This document shows, piece by piece, positions 46,226 through 58,141 of a stretch of DNA of 64,000 bases. How positions within the stretch are numbered: position 1 is the first letter of the stretch; each line of letters begins with the position of its first letter. The stretch is from Dryomyza anilis (taxonomy: Eukaryota > Arthropoda > Insecta > Diptera > Dryomyzidae), in contig OX638130.1 in NCBI GenBank assembly GCA_951804985.1, positions 107,954,040-108,018,039 of the forward strand, in the 5' to 3' direction. Position numbers and translations under genes: made by a program. Under the pieces are notes generated by a model. It had not been told where the DNA came from and made no database searches. It worked only from the letters and a program-made list of their open reading frames with translations.

Positions 46226-48032
46226 ATATCTATACTATCTGTGTACCTTCGGAAAATATAGATCATGTAACCCTTTTGAAACAAAAATATTTTCAAAATT
46301 AAATGCATGGGGAATGAAATGTTTAATATCTTCGTTGATTTAAAATCGAATATCCTTATTATATAACTCCCTTATTTTGTAAAACGAAACGAAAAGTGAT
46401 TCGTCTTGTTCATTTCGTCGCCGTTTTTATTTCATTTAATTACGAACCAATTCTGTCACTGGAATTTCTGACGTTGTTCTGGAAAAATCGGCTGATGAGC
46501 GGACGTCGTCAATGTTGGCGCCATTTTTAGCAAATCCAAAATTTATTTTTGAAAATAAAATGTCTTAAATCGTCCTAATCTTCTAAACGGAGTACCGCAG
46601 ATGGGTCAAAGTTGGCGCTTTCTATTTCAATAAAATCGATCCAGTGGTCATGCAGGTATCGGTTGATGAGTCAAGATTTTCTTTAAGGCTTCATATTTTC
46701 ATATCTTCCAAACGGAGCGTCGTAGAGAGGTCAAAGTTGACGCAATTTTTAAGAAATTCAAAAAAACGATTTTAAAGGCAAATTCACGGTATCTGTTTAA
46801 ATTTATTTCAAAAAATGCTTTCATACTGCCTTTCGCATCAGTCTACAAATTAAAAATAATAGTTTCATAATAACAAATTTGCAATTATTTTTAAGATTCG
46901 AGTACTCTGGTTACGTCTGTACCATTTCAATCAGTTATTTTTGATTAATCCTAACAGAGGTAATAAGTCAACTCAAAATTAATATAATTTTCAGAGTCTT
47001 TAATCAAAATTGAAATAACTATCAATACTTAATGTGCTTTAAATTTCCATAAAGGTTAATATTACGTTTGTGGTACCTCTACATCGATCTAATAAAACCA
47101 ACAACAGCTCACCAATTTCGATGCAGTTACTGGAAAATTGCAACGACGTATTTATTATTTGAACCATATATAAGGCCATTTCTATGGTCGACAAAATAAG
47201 TCTATAGACAGGCGGACAGACAAACAAACAGCTAGAAAGACACACCGCTAGACAGACAGACAGCAACTGCAGTGTAAAATTATTGTTGTTGTTGAAGATG
47301 CAGACATTTTTGTTGTGGTTTTTTTTTTTGTTGCACGTATATGGTACAAAAGGTTATGAACTAAAAGGAGCTACAAAGGAATCCCGCATGGTGAATATTG
47401 TCACAGCAAATGTGGAAGTTGAAATTACAGTCAGTCGGTCGGTACACAAAAATCACAACAACAACATAGACAATATAAACATAAACCACAACAACAAAAA
47501 CATTTACTGCAATTGCAGTTGTTATATTTACAAAATTTTTTTTTTTTTAATTTTCAGTTTTTGTTTTACCGAGAATCGCTTTGTTTGTGCGGCAGAAAAA
47601 CGGTTCATTGGCTCCACTTGAACCGCATTTGAACGTTTAATTAATATTTTATGTAGATAAGCCAAACAACAAGTCGAAGAAGAAGAAGAACACGAAGCAG
47701 ATGAAGAGTCAAAGTAGCAGTTCAAACAAATAATTGGCTTAATCGCAAGGTTGCTGCTGACAGAGATTCTCACGATTTGCGTAGATGTAATTGAAATGAA
47801 TGCACTACAGTATGTTGCAGCAACATTGCTGTATTTTTAGTGCAACAAATGTTGCGGCAACATGTTGTCACTACTTCATAGGTATATTGTTAGGTATATT
47901 CTTTGCTCGATAAAGAATGAAAATTGTAATTTTGTAAATTGTATCCCACACTATTTTATTGAAACAAATACGAATTTCGAATTTCTCTCGCATTTCGGTT
48001 TTAAGTTTTACATCGAAATAGTTTCGGCTACA
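46226..48032. other. Mixed non-coding stretch
   Basis: 46440-46780 holds two diverged direct repeats with cttctaaacggagtaccgca/cttccaaacggagcgtcgta and gggtcaaagttggcgc, TE-like but unclassified. 47205-47270 has a degenerate GACA tract. At 47298-47621 a plus-strand frame starts with a hydrophobic, signal-peptide-like stretch (MQTFLLWFFFLLHVYG) but continues into Asn/His-rich low complexity; I do not call it. Confidence 0.35.
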
Positions 48033-48979
48033 CACAGAAAAAAATGTACATCATATTGATGAATTCCGTTCTTCAAACCATGATTCATTGTATTGAAGAA
48101 CCATTCATAATATTAATGACTAACGACATCAATGTTATGAAAGCGATCATAAATATTATGAACGCTTGGTAACTGACAAAAAGTGTTCTTCATTTATAAT
48201 TTCAACTTTTTATTAATAAAAAGTTATATTTAAAAAAAAAAAATTTTGAAAAAAAATTATAACAGTTTTTTAACAGTTTTACAAAAAAAAATCCCAGATA
48301 ATTTTTATTTTTTGAAAAAAATAATTTTTTTCTCAGATAATTTTTTTGAAAAAAAACTTTTTTCTCAAATAATTTTGTTTTAAAAAAAAAATCCCAAAAC
48401 ATTTTTATTTTTTGAAAAAAAAAATTTTTTTCTCAGATATTTTTTTTTTTGAAAAAAAAAATACAAAAAAAAATTCCCAGATAATTTTTTATTTTTTGAA
48501 AAAAAATAATTTTTTTCTCAGATAATTTTTTGAAAAAATATTTTTTTCTCAAATAATTTTGTTTTTTTTTTTCATTAAAAAAAAATGTCCAGATAATTTT
48601 TATTTTTTGAAAAAAAAATTTTTTTCTCGTATAATTCTAATTTTGAAAAAAAAATGTTTTATCTTTTTTTTTAAAAGATTTAAAAAAAAATTTAAAGGCA
48701 CTATTTTCAAATTATTAAAAAAATAATATTTTTTTTTTTTGAAAAATTCGTAAAAAATAATTTTTTAAATTATTCATAAATATTCTGATTATATTCATCA
48801 ATATGAAAATTCAAATTCATTGTATTGAATATTTTGGCAATGGATTGTATTGTCCATATGTCAATGGATTAATACGTCATTTAATGAACGGTGGTATAAA
48901 TATGATGTATCTGGTAGTTGGTTCTGGTAGTTAATATTTATGAATAAATTCATCATATTGATGGATTTTTTTTTCTGTG
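48033..48979 (+). mobile_element. 'catcatattgatgaattccg' TIR element (family A), copy 6, complete
   Basis: cacag plus A run and tgtacatcatattgatg at the left, ttttttttctgtg at 48979. Between them lies the largest T/A-rich interior of the family, which here has become a degenerate minisatellite of about 50 bp (tctcagataatttttttgaa, 48290-48680). No coding. Confidence 0.8.
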
Positions 48980-49199
48980 CAGGTATCAAGTTACGGTTTT
49001 GGTATGTTACATTTTGTCCATATGTTTTTTGTTCATATTTTTAACGTCTTGAACAAAAAAAAACGAATTATTTTATTTATACAAGCATTAAAAACCAATT
49101 ACAAAATATATATATTTTACGTAAGTTTTTTATATTCTTTGTTTGTTTTCAAAACGGTACCGAACCCTATTACATCACTACGTCCGGTATAAAATAAAA

Positions 49200-49490
49200 T
49201 TTATCCGTAGATGTTTTATGTAATATGAAGTTTTTGAACCTAAGTGTTCGGGTCACAAATCACAATCGACCGATTATAACCATTTTTAATACCACACAGC
49301 GCACGTATTTAAGTAATCTAATTTTGGGGTTTCAGTGATCTGGCTCTTTTAGATTTCCAGTAATCATGATTTTAACAGACATACGGACGGACATCGTCAA
49401 CTCGCCGGAGAAGGTCAAAAGTATATACGCCTTCTTCTGAGTATTACAAACGCATGACCTTTTCACTTTTAGTGTAAGGTATGAAAATTT
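49200..49490 (+). mobile_element. mini-me/INE-1-like remnant, copy 3
   Basis: Aligns to the right two-thirds of copy 1: a ttgaacctaagtgttcgggt phrase, caatcgaccgat, gtatttaagtaatc, tctggctcttt, an acagacatacggacggacat tract, then cgccttcttctgagtattac and a tagtgtaaggtatgaaaa end. The core is shortened and (GACA)n is almost gone. Confidence 0.55.
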
Positions 49491-49499
49491 CAATACCTG

Positions 49500-50500
49500 A
49501 TTTGTCAACAAAAAATTCTGGCGATAACTTGTTGAACAAGTTGCTGTTGCATTCCAAAAAGCTGACGTGAGGCAGTAATTTAAATATTTTTCATATAAAG
49601 TTTGTGTCTGACGTAGGCAGTGTGAAGCAGGCTGTCTTGCTAGCCCTAAAAGCAGCCGTGTAACTGTTAATTTTTCATATAGTGTGCAACAGGCTGGCTG
49701 CCTTGCTATTCCTAAAATCTGCCGTATAACATCAATTCTGAATACTAAAAAATCAATTGTCTGGCGACAACTGGCTTTCGATATTCTGCCAAAAACTTGC
49801 TAAAAGGCAGTCTATTTGAAATAGAATTCCAAAAACACTCCACAAATCTGAACATAAATTTTTGATCATATCGATTCTCTGCGTTAAACCTGTCGTAGGA
49901 ATGCTGGCATTTTTGATGAAATACAAACTATATGCTGTGCTCTGCCTAAAATCTGCCAGTAAACTGCGCTTTTGCCAGAAAAATGTCCATATTCTGCCAG
50001 TAACCTGTCGTATATATTGTCTGGGGTTACTTCAAAATACCATAAATAGTATGTCGATATTCTGGCAGTAACATACCGATTCTCTGCGTAAAACCTGCTG
50101 TAGGAAGGCTGGCATTTTTGATGAAACACAAACTACATGTTGAGCTTTGAGTAAAATCTGCCAATAAATTGAGCTTTTGTCAGAATATTTTGTCTGGGGT
50201 CACTTCAAAATAACTTTAAAAGTATTTTTTACAATGAATAATAAAGAAAGATTCCCATGTCAAAATGTTTGGCAGTGTAGAGGCAGCTTAGAAACATTTT
50301 ATCGACATATTTCAAACAGACAGAGGCGAAGTTTGTATCACAAGATGTCTGTTTTATGTCAATTCCCAACATATGCCGTGAATCTGCAATTCAAATTCCA
50401 CAAAATTTTACAACCTGCTATACACTTCCTAAAATATTCTAGTTATTTGTGCGTTTGCCGGAAATATGCCCGAAATATTCCAGAAAAATGCCCATAATCT
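49500..50500 (+). repeat. Dispersed repeat (family H), copy 2, with internal 205-bp tandem duplication
   Basis: cgattctctgcg starts at 49872 and 50077 (205 bp apart), each followed by an aaacctg phrase and ggctggcatttttgatgaaa. The region is full of ctgccgtataac/cctaaaatctgcc words. Its right part (50305-50500) is colinear with 18505-18770. Frames of 66-106 codons in it are repeat artefacts. Class unknown. Confidence 0.55.
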
Positions 50501-51595
50501 TGTTTCGGCTTGTCTCTTTAAAAATACATAAATCATTGAAGGGTTAAATAATAGAGAAACTCTCTTCAAAACAGTAAATAAAATGTAAGCAATTGATGAA
50601 TCAATACAGACTCCACGTGACGTATGAGTAACATTCTGCTATTTGAACAAAGCGTGGCCAACATATGATAAAAACCACAAAATATGAGATAAACTAATAT
50701 CTATACTAAACATAGCGTATGCGAGAGATTTTTGTTTTGGATTTATTTGTTAACAACAAAAAAGTTTTATCTCTCTGGCGCTTATCACAACCGCGCGCAT
50801 CGTGGGAAGTTTTGCCTCACTCTACCGTTTAAGTATTTCAATAAAAATAATTTTATATGGTTGATGTCTGTCTAATCAGTGCTTTTGCTGTCCAACATTA
50901 TAGTCATAATAAAAATAATCAAAATAAAAATAAACAAATTAATAGCAGCACCTTTAACTGATTAGCGTTTAACGTTTTTATGGTGAGCGTAAAATGCATT
51001 TGTTTCAACAATTAGTCGTTATTGGGACAGCGCAACGTAGAATTTTAATGCGATTGTAGTTGATATTTTGTTATAATTCTTATTTTATTTTTTGTCTAAA
51101 CTGATAACAGCGAAATAAACAAACTGCGGCAAGTTTTAGTAGTGCGACAAAACTTAGTTGCTTGCTGCTATCATAATTCAATTTGTAGGGTTTATAGCAA
51201 GAAGTAAATAGCGTAAAAACGGTTTAAATGAAAGTCAATAATGTTAGTTTTATATATAAAAATATTGTATTTATTGATCTGTCTCTAAAGTCTCAACTTC
51301 ACAGAAATTTATAACAAAAGAAACTCTATTAAAAAAAAATGTTTGACGTCTATTCTTATTAGTTTATGATTTCCAAATACGTAATAAATAAAAAAAAAGT
51401 ATTTTTAATTATTTATTAGTTGCACGTTATCAACAACTATAGCAAATGAGTAGAAACTATAAGTGACAGAACTACAATCGTATTTTGTAATTTTAACAAT
51501 TTGCAACAATTGCACGTAACGTTAATTTGCAATAAAAATTACGAAAGCGTACAAAAATGCATTTGAAAAATCATAAAAATATATACTCACAAACT
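50501..51595. other. AT-rich non-coding stretch
   Basis: 50700-50830 is slightly GC-richer (accgcgcgcatcgtgggaag). No gene, RNA or repeat recognised. Confidence 0.4.
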
Positions 51596-52261
51596 ACACA
51601 GAAAAAAATAATCGAAGTAAATATATAAACCATAAATAATTGTGTAACATTAACTAGTCTAGCAAACACATTCGCTAAAAATGTGATTTGCTTCCAAAAA
51701 TATACCAATTAAGGACTTCGCATAAATAGCAAACTATTTAATTGGTATTGTCGACGTTTTAAAATATTCTTATTATTTTCACTGTCTTTATAATTCTCAT
51801 TTAGTTAATTAAAAAAGAATGTTATAAATTCTTGTGAAAGTACATAACATATACTTTTCTGATGATAAAATTGGAAGCATAATTAAATATGCAACCATTG
51901 CCATCATCACCATTTTTGACGACACACATAGAGGATGATCAAGCTTTGTTTTTTGTTTCGCGCAACCAAACGCGAAAACAAAAATTCCATCGTTTGCTTG
52001 TTTGCCGGCGTTCATTCGCTGCAAGCTCGTATCGTGACGCCCGGGTTTGTGCTCAGCAACGGCGATTGTTAATGCAATTAATTAAATAGTCGATTTAGCA
52101 CATTATTTAATTGCATTGATGTAACTTTTTGTATTTTTCTGTTAATTTATTAATTAATATGATTAAATATTTAATCAATTCAATTAAAGTTCGTAACGGC
52201 GATGAATCAATTCAAAATTAATTGTATTGATCAAATTTTTTGCTATATTTTTTTCAGTGTA
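51596..52261 (+). mobile_element. 'aatcgacgtaaat' TIR element (family B), copy 4, both ends present
   Basis: acacag plus A run and taatcgaagtaaatatataa at 51596. At the other end ttgctatatttttttcagtg closes at 52261, the inverted counterpart. 665 bp. The middle (51900-52070) contains unrelated, GC-richer sequence open on both strands (66 and 71 codons), possibly captured sequence. Confidence 0.6.
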
Positions 52262-52594
52262 AGAATGAGTCTGAGGCTAATAATGATAAAAGCAGAAAAA
52301 AAAGAATTGTTTCTGTAATGAAAAAGTGTAGATTAACTACGGAAGCTTAACTAATTTGTTTCATATATGCATTACTAAATAGCATGAATCATTGATTGGA
52401 AAATAAAAAGTTTTATACTTAAAATTTAAAATATATAGAAAATACTATGAATGAATAAATTCTTTAATATAATGAATAAATTAATATAACATTTCATTAC
52501 CAAATTGTAAAATTGTCTTTCTATAACATTATTGTATATTTTTAATCTATCAACAATTCGTTTACAAAAATTTTAATATATTTGACAATTTTCG

Positions 52595-53215
52595 TTGGGG
52601 TTGGGGCAAAGTGGGAAACTTCAAATTTTTGAACAATGTGCTATTTTAGTCTTTCCAAATCATGTTTTTTTTTCATAACAAAGTCAAATATATTAAAGAT
52701 AAAAAAAATTACAGTAAGGTAATGAAATTAAAACAAACTTTGCTTAAATTACGTTTCCCACTTTACCCCAGAATGTGTTTCTCACTTTACCCCAATATCG
52801 CAATTTGATCATAACTTAGCACCATTTAAGAAATATTAAATTATTTGCAAAACCCGTTTGTATTTCAAAATAAATATATACAACATCCAATCATTTTAAA
52901 CATATCTTTCTAATTGAAAACCATAAAAATTAACATTTTTTTGATAGCAAACAACAGCATTCTAAAAAATGTTCAAAAACATATTTTTTCACTTGTTCTC
53001 AAAATTCATTAATTATTTAACTAACAACAGCATTATAAAAAAAAGTTCAAAAACATATTTTTTCACTTGTTCTCAAAATGCATTAATTATTTAACTATTT
53101 AATTAATTATTAATTTGATTAAGAAACACTGGGCAATTGTTTTTATTTTTCTAAGTGCAAAAACATGTCCAAAAATTGCAATTTCCCACATTACCCTGCT
53201 TTACCCCAGACTCCT
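52595..53215 (-). repeat. 'ggggtaaagtgggaaac' repeat, copy 1
   Basis: In reverse orientation this matches 55165-56210: outer phrases gggtaatgtgggaaattgca and gactaaaatag with cccactttaccccaac, inner phrase ttgagaacaagtgaaaaaat. An internal 85-bp direct repeat (about 52945-53100) has arisen from aacaacagcatt to aattatttaacta. No transposon ends or coding sequence recognised. Confidence 0.7.
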
Positions 53216-53650
53216 CTAATAATTGTATCAAATATTTTGAATAAATGAATTTATTAATTTGAAACTTTAGAAAATCATTCAGAGGATTCACAGTTATTTT
53301 CACGTATTTTAGTATGGTATTCGTAGTATCTATACGACACAATAACACAGCAACGTCAATTTGTTTTGCATCCCTTATAAAAGTGAAATACCACAAGTGT
53401 TGTATTTGAGAGTAGCCCTGAGGCATGTTTTTTGGTGTCGTATTTTGTGAAATGAAGGAAAATTGGAACTTGAAGATACATAATGCACATAAAATGTTAT
53501 TTTTTTTTTCATTTGCAAATCGAGGAATATTTATGATAATTTCAAAAAATCCTAATTTTATTAGAATCAATTGCATTTATATGACAAAATATTTTAACAA
53601 GCATAAAAGTGGTGCTCACAGTTTAATTGCCGTACTGTCGTATTCATAAC
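53216..53650. other. Non-coding stretch
   Basis: A 141-codon minus-strand frame (53151-53576), the longest in the window, spans the junction with the preceding repeat and has AT-driven composition (N, I, K, F). Plus strand is also open for 74 codons. Not called. Confidence 0.4.
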
Positions 53651-53687
53651 GGGTTTTTCAATAAGAGCGCTACAAAAGTTTTTTTCA

Positions 53688-53988
53688 AGGGTTTTTCAAC
53701 AGGGACGCTACAAAAGTAGAGCAACAGGGACAGCAAACGACGCCATATTTCTTGCCGCTCTTTTGATATTTATCTTCAGTAAGGTTTGCCATTTCATGAT
53801 GGAAAGATATACGAGCTAACAACGAGTCGAAATTATTAAAATTTACTACCGAAATTCGAATTCGTATATTTTTTCATCATGAAATGGCAATCATTACTGA
53901 AGAGAAATGTCAAAAGAGCGGCAAGAAATATGGAGTCGTTTGCTGTCCCTGTAGCTCTACTTTTGTAGCGTCCCTGTTGAAAAACCCT
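53688..53988. mobile_element. 301-bp hairpin MITE
   Basis: agggtttttcaacagggacg at 53688 pairs with its complement ending at 53988. The arms continue inward for over 130 bp (agtagagcaacagggac, gccgctcttttga, catttcatgatg), so the element is almost entirely a stem with a loop near 53830. A second, diverged copy of the terminal word (gggtttttcaataagagcgc) lies just outside at 53651. No coding. Confidence 0.85.
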
Positions 53989-54484
53989 TTACAATGTCGT
54001 ACCAATACCATGAAACTATAATTGACTTTTTCAAATATTAATCTACATAATAAACAAACCGTATTTTCAATAATAAGTATTTGATTACTTTTGTTTCTAC
54101 AAGGACAATATGTTGATATAAAAAGATTTGTTTGTTGTGTTAATGAATTGCCAAAAACATTAATATGTACTTTTAAATATTATTTGCTTTGCAAATTGTG
54201 ATGCGCAAAGCTTTTAGGTGATTTTAACAAATAAATATATGAAAGACAAATGTTATTGTTTATATCAGAGTATATTTATTTTAAAAACCAATAACCGAAA
54301 TCATTATACGAAAATTATATTTCAATCATTTAAGCTTTTGTGAAACAAATTCAATTTGATTTTCGATTGGAAATAAATATCCCTGTCCTACGGTATGTAT
54401 GAGGAGTCAATTCCTATACACTCCTAAACGAAAGGTCTCTTCCATACGAAATTTTGAAAGCATAATATTTATGTTAGAAGCTTG
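53989..54484. other. AT-rich non-coding stretch
   Basis: No gene or repeat recognised. Confidence 0.4.
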
Positions 54485-54960
54485 AAGTAAACATAATTTT
54501 AATTGTATGGCAAATCATTTATAAGCAGGGTTGAAATGAGACTTGCACAGTGTTGTAATGAGCTCTGAATTGAATTATACGAATACACGGAAACGTTTTT
54601 GTAATTTCCTCTTTAAATTCTGTATATTCATACAAAAACATAATTTTGATTACATCCAAATATAGTATATTTAAAGCACAGATTACTATATATGTTTCAT
54701 ACATATATTTAAAAGCAAACATGTTTTGGAACTATCAGAATATAAATATAGTTTTAGAGAAACATATGGTTGTTAATTTAAATATTATGTTTGTTTTTAA
54801 ACATAATTATAGTGAAATGAATTGATTCTGGTGAACGAATTAATTATATTTACACATTATATTATTTTATTTCAATCTGAACAATAATATAGTCAAATGT
54901 AATCAGACTTGGTAATTTTAAATTACTTTTTAATTAGAATCAAACATATTAATACACAAA
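54485..54960 (+). mobile_element. 'tacacgctgcaaaaaa' TIR element (family C), copy 3, ends lost
   Basis: Colinear with the reversed 36.8-38.2-kb copy: taaacataattttaattg, aaatcatttataagcagg, gagacttgcacagtgttg, gtaatgagctctga, cacggaaac, then aaacatatatgtttc words and a final aatcaaacatattaatacac. Confidence 0.6.
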
Positions 54961-55007
54961 AAGCGATATAAAAATTACCGGTTTGTTGCATATGATTGGT
55001 TTAAAAC

Positions 55008-56455
55008 TACACTCTTATTAAAATACCATATACATTATAGTTTTTTTACTATTAAAATTAGTCAGTGGAAAAAAATGTATGTTGCATCGGAAAATATCAT
55101 TATAAACTACCAAATACCGTGAAATTTCCATTAAGTTTATGTGAAAATATTTATTTTATTTATAGGAGAGGCTGGGATAAAATGAGACATAGGGTAATGT
55201 GGGAAATTGCAATTATTGAACAATTGAACAATGTTTGGGCTTGTAAAATAAAAACAATTGCCAAATGCTTTTTAATATTACTTTATTGCATTTTGAGAAC
55301 AAGTGAAAAAAAATATTTTTGAAAGTTTTTTTTTAGAGTGCTGATCTTTGCTATATGCCTAAAATGATCGCATATTCTATATCTTTATAAAATATTTAAT
55401 AATTTAACTTTGCTCAAATGGTTCTATGTTTTGTTCTAGTTGCGATATTATGGTATAGTGGGAAACACTTTCTGGGGTAAAGTGGGAAACATATTTAAGC
55501 AATGTTTCTTGCAATTTTAGTGAAAATATTTTAGTACATGAATTATTTCATTGGTTTAGCCAAGAAAGAACATCAATCTTGGACACAAGGATTAGGGTAT
55601 AGTGGGAAACACTTTCTGGGGTAAAGTGGGAAACATAATTTAAACAATGTTTGTTGCAATTTTATTGAAAATTTTCTTGTACATGAATTATTTCATTGGT
55701 TTAGCCAAGAAAGAACATCAATCTTGGACACAAACCAATGGAAAGCAAAATTTTGACTTCACCTGAGATAAGATCTGAATTGCAACAGAAAGCCGAAAAT
55801 TGGACCTTTAACAATAGAAAAAGATTACTCAACTTCATCACAAGAAGTATTTTGTAGAATTCCGAAAAATTGAAATTTTTAAAATTTCTGTATATTCAAA
55901 TTTGCGAACATGATGACCTGGAATTACTGTGCCCATTGTCTCCATAATATTTTGACTGGGTGTAAATGCACTATTTTTTTGTACGTATTTTCTTAACATA
56001 ACTACTGAGATGTTTATGAATTTAAACTTTTTTTCTTCATATATATATATTTTTTTTCATTATCATTCTTTTGTTTATTACCTCATTCTAATGTTTTTAT
56101 TCGTAATATATTTGAATTTGTTTTGAAAAAAAAAACAACAAAACTTGAAAAAGGAAGACTAAAATAGTATAAATTTGAAGGTTCCCACTTTACCCCAACA
56201 TTTTTCAACAAGTCCGATATTGAGTTGTTTTGAAAAAATCGCACAAAAATCAATTAAAAGGCATATAAATGTTAATGCAAAAAGTAAGATCATGAACCAG
56301 TCTATTGAATAGGCCTTTCAAAAAAAAGTATTCTATATAACTTTTTTTAGAGGAAAATTTAAACGTTTCCCACTTTCCCCAGGTACTTTTAAATCAAAAA
56401 TTGTCCTATTAATAATTTGAATGCGATTTTGTTGAATTTGGTTCAGAGTGTAGAA
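55008..56455 (+). repeat. 'ggggtaaagtgggaaac' repeat, copy 2, expanded
   Basis: Core 55165-56210 is homologous, in inverted orientation, to 52595-53215. It has gained a tandem 144-bp duplication (55452-55595 and 55596-55739, each with ggtatagtgggaaacacttt) and a less AT-rich block after it. The segment lies between actcttattaaaatacc (55012) and gttcagagtgtag (56443-56455), which look like family-D-type ends, but no full-length relative exists to test that they belong together. Confidence 0.55.
55705..55846 (+). pseudogene. Exon-like segment with ATG and flanking splice-type signals
   Basis: A possible acceptor (tttcattggtttag, ending 55704) is followed by an open frame. It includes an ATG at 55742 in a good fly start context (aaccaATGG) and reads ...SPEIRSELQQKAENWTFNN..., with a possible donor (aa|gtatttt) at 55847. 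TAG follows at 55855 if not spliced. Codon and residue composition differ from neighbouring AT-driven frames. The Trp and LL spacing weakly recalls the N-terminus of FAM21/WASHC2 proteins; that is from memory and unverified. It may be a captured first coding exon, or a genuine first exon whose gene continues outside the window. Confidence 0.3.
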
Positions 56456-56546
56456 CCAGTTAATAACACTTTTTCATAAGTCACGAGCAAATCACATACC
56501 GGTTGAATTTCCCATTTACAGCACTCAGACAGACTACGTTTTGTCG

Positions 56547-56823
56547 GTTGGAACCCGAGACCTTCGCAGTGCAAATACAGCGCACATACTCAGATGAGCT
56601 GTACCTGTTATATTTGAGTTCAAATTGGTTGAACGTATAGTTTATCCAAAAGACGTGGTTTTATCTTTTTCATGGGCAGTGTTTATTGTCGGAGATTTGC
56701 CATTGTCTGAGGAGAGGTCAAATAAAACTGTTTTCTATGAAAAGATATTGTTAGCCCCAGCCCAGTTTTGAACATGAACATGGAGCGCAGTCCAACTCAC
56801 TTGCCTCTGAGCTACCGACGCTA
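56547..56823 (-). mobile_element. tRNA-derived SINE, copy 3, with a second partial head
   Basis: Head at the right (reversed box A ctctgagctaccgacgctac, about 56803-56823), then ttagccccagcccag, tttgccattgtctgagg and tgttatatttgagttcaaat in SINE order. The tail is replaced at 56547-56600 by ttggaacccgagaccttcgc... actcagatgagctg, which looks like the head of a second, diverged SINE copy, so this is a nested or dimeric insertion. Confidence 0.75.
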
Positions 56824-57744
56824 CGAAACAAAGCTATAGCAAAACCATTATTCGTTTTTGTTTAAATATATCCTTGGACCTGTTCAATTAACGTGTTATT
56901 TTATATAATTTTTAATAAATAACCCCGATCGCTTCCAATACTCACTTAAATATACAGCACATTTTAAAACAAGTCTCACCTGAAAAGAAAGAAGAAAAAA
57001 TATAATTAGTAAAAATACAGACTTCAAAAAATAACTGATCCCTAATTTTTTTCTGTACTTGCTATCAAATATGTATCTAGTTAATTTATGCCATAACGAT
57101 ATGGCTTTATGTTAATGTAAAAATATAATATTTAACTTTATCAAACAAACCAAAAATAAAACATAAATGTAAAATGCATGTAACTGACTTGACTACAATT
57201 TAATCAATATCACGATTGAATAACGATGTTGCTGTTGCTGCTGTAAGTTGCAGCTGCATCTGAGCAAATAAATTCCAGACCAAAAGACTCCAAGCAAGAG
57301 ACTCTGGGCCAACAGACTTCAAGCCAGCAGACAACTGCCGCCGCCGCCAACAGTCCAAAAGACTTCAGAACAACGCACATGATAGAGCAACAACTGCTGC
57401 TGTTGGTGCTGCTGTTGGTGCTGCCGTTGCGGCTACTGAAGCCACATAAAGTCAAAAAGTTGTTGGCGGCTGCCTGTTAATTGAATTCACAAACCAATCA
57501 ACAATAATCAACAAATACTTAACGCGCGCACGTTTATCAATAAAGTCAACACATTTAGTAGTCGCGCCCATGTCGAGGTGGGTGATGCGTCGGAGACCGG
57601 AAAAATAATTGAAAATTCTTTGAATTCTTTTTTTCCTACTTTAATAGAGCAGCAGCAGCTCATAATTATGATGCTGCTAATAATTAAAGCAATAACTTGT
57701 TATTTTATCAGCAAGAACTCTGGAGGAAACATCTACGAAGAAGG
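56824..57744. other. Non-coding stretch with a trinucleotide-rich island
   Basis: 57210-57480 is GC-richer with (GCT)n, (CCG)n and gttggtgctgctgttggtgc, plus repeated agactcc/agacttc words every 19-24 bp (57285-57375). An 81-codon minus-strand frame is open by repeat bias. A candidate untranslated exon or regulatory sequence, nothing firmer. Confidence 0.4.
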
Positions 57745-58141
57745 TAACTACACCGAAAAAAAAATACTGTATTAAAAAGAAAAAAAATGTCTTTGAAGGA
57801 ATACCTTTGTTTTTGTTTGTTTTTACTATTTTGATAAGGTAAAGAAAAGAAAAACATACTACAGTTTCATTTATATTTATAAAACGAATTTCTAATACAA
57901 TGTGTAGTTAATACAATTGAAAATAATGAAAATGTAATAGAACTACATTTCTTCAAAACAAATACAGAAGTTTCAGCAATATGTAGAAAATAAGTATATA
58001 ATACACTGTGTAGTAAAAGTACGTCAACTAAATTTGAATGCATTTCAAATGTAAGTAAATGTAGTAGAACTACATTTCTTCAAAATTCAAATACAAAAGT
58101 ACAAATACATACTACAGTTTCTTGAATATGTAAAAAATGAG
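57745..58141 (+). repeat. Repeat field 'atacactgtgtagtaaaatc', left part
   Basis: Contains tactacagtttc, agcaatatgtagaaaa, atacactgtgtagtaaaagt and gaactacatttcttcaaaa phrases that continue after 62769, showing one repeat field interrupted by the foldback element. Starts near acaccgaaaaaaaaatactg. The last nine bases (58133-58141, aaaaatgag) are the target duplication. Confidence 0.75.

Noticed and set aside
47283..47621. 112-codon frame with a signal-peptide-like start
   Set aside because: Listed start is not ATG; after the hydrophobic segment it runs into Asn/His/Ile low complexity from CAA/ATA repeats.
53151..53576. Longest open frame in the window, 141 codons, minus strand
   Set aside because: AT-driven composition, crosses the boundary of a dispersed repeat, plus strand also open, no domain or signal.
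53651..53988. Assignment of the hairpin element to mariner
   Set aside because: The terminal word is only loosely reminiscent and there is no TA target duplication.
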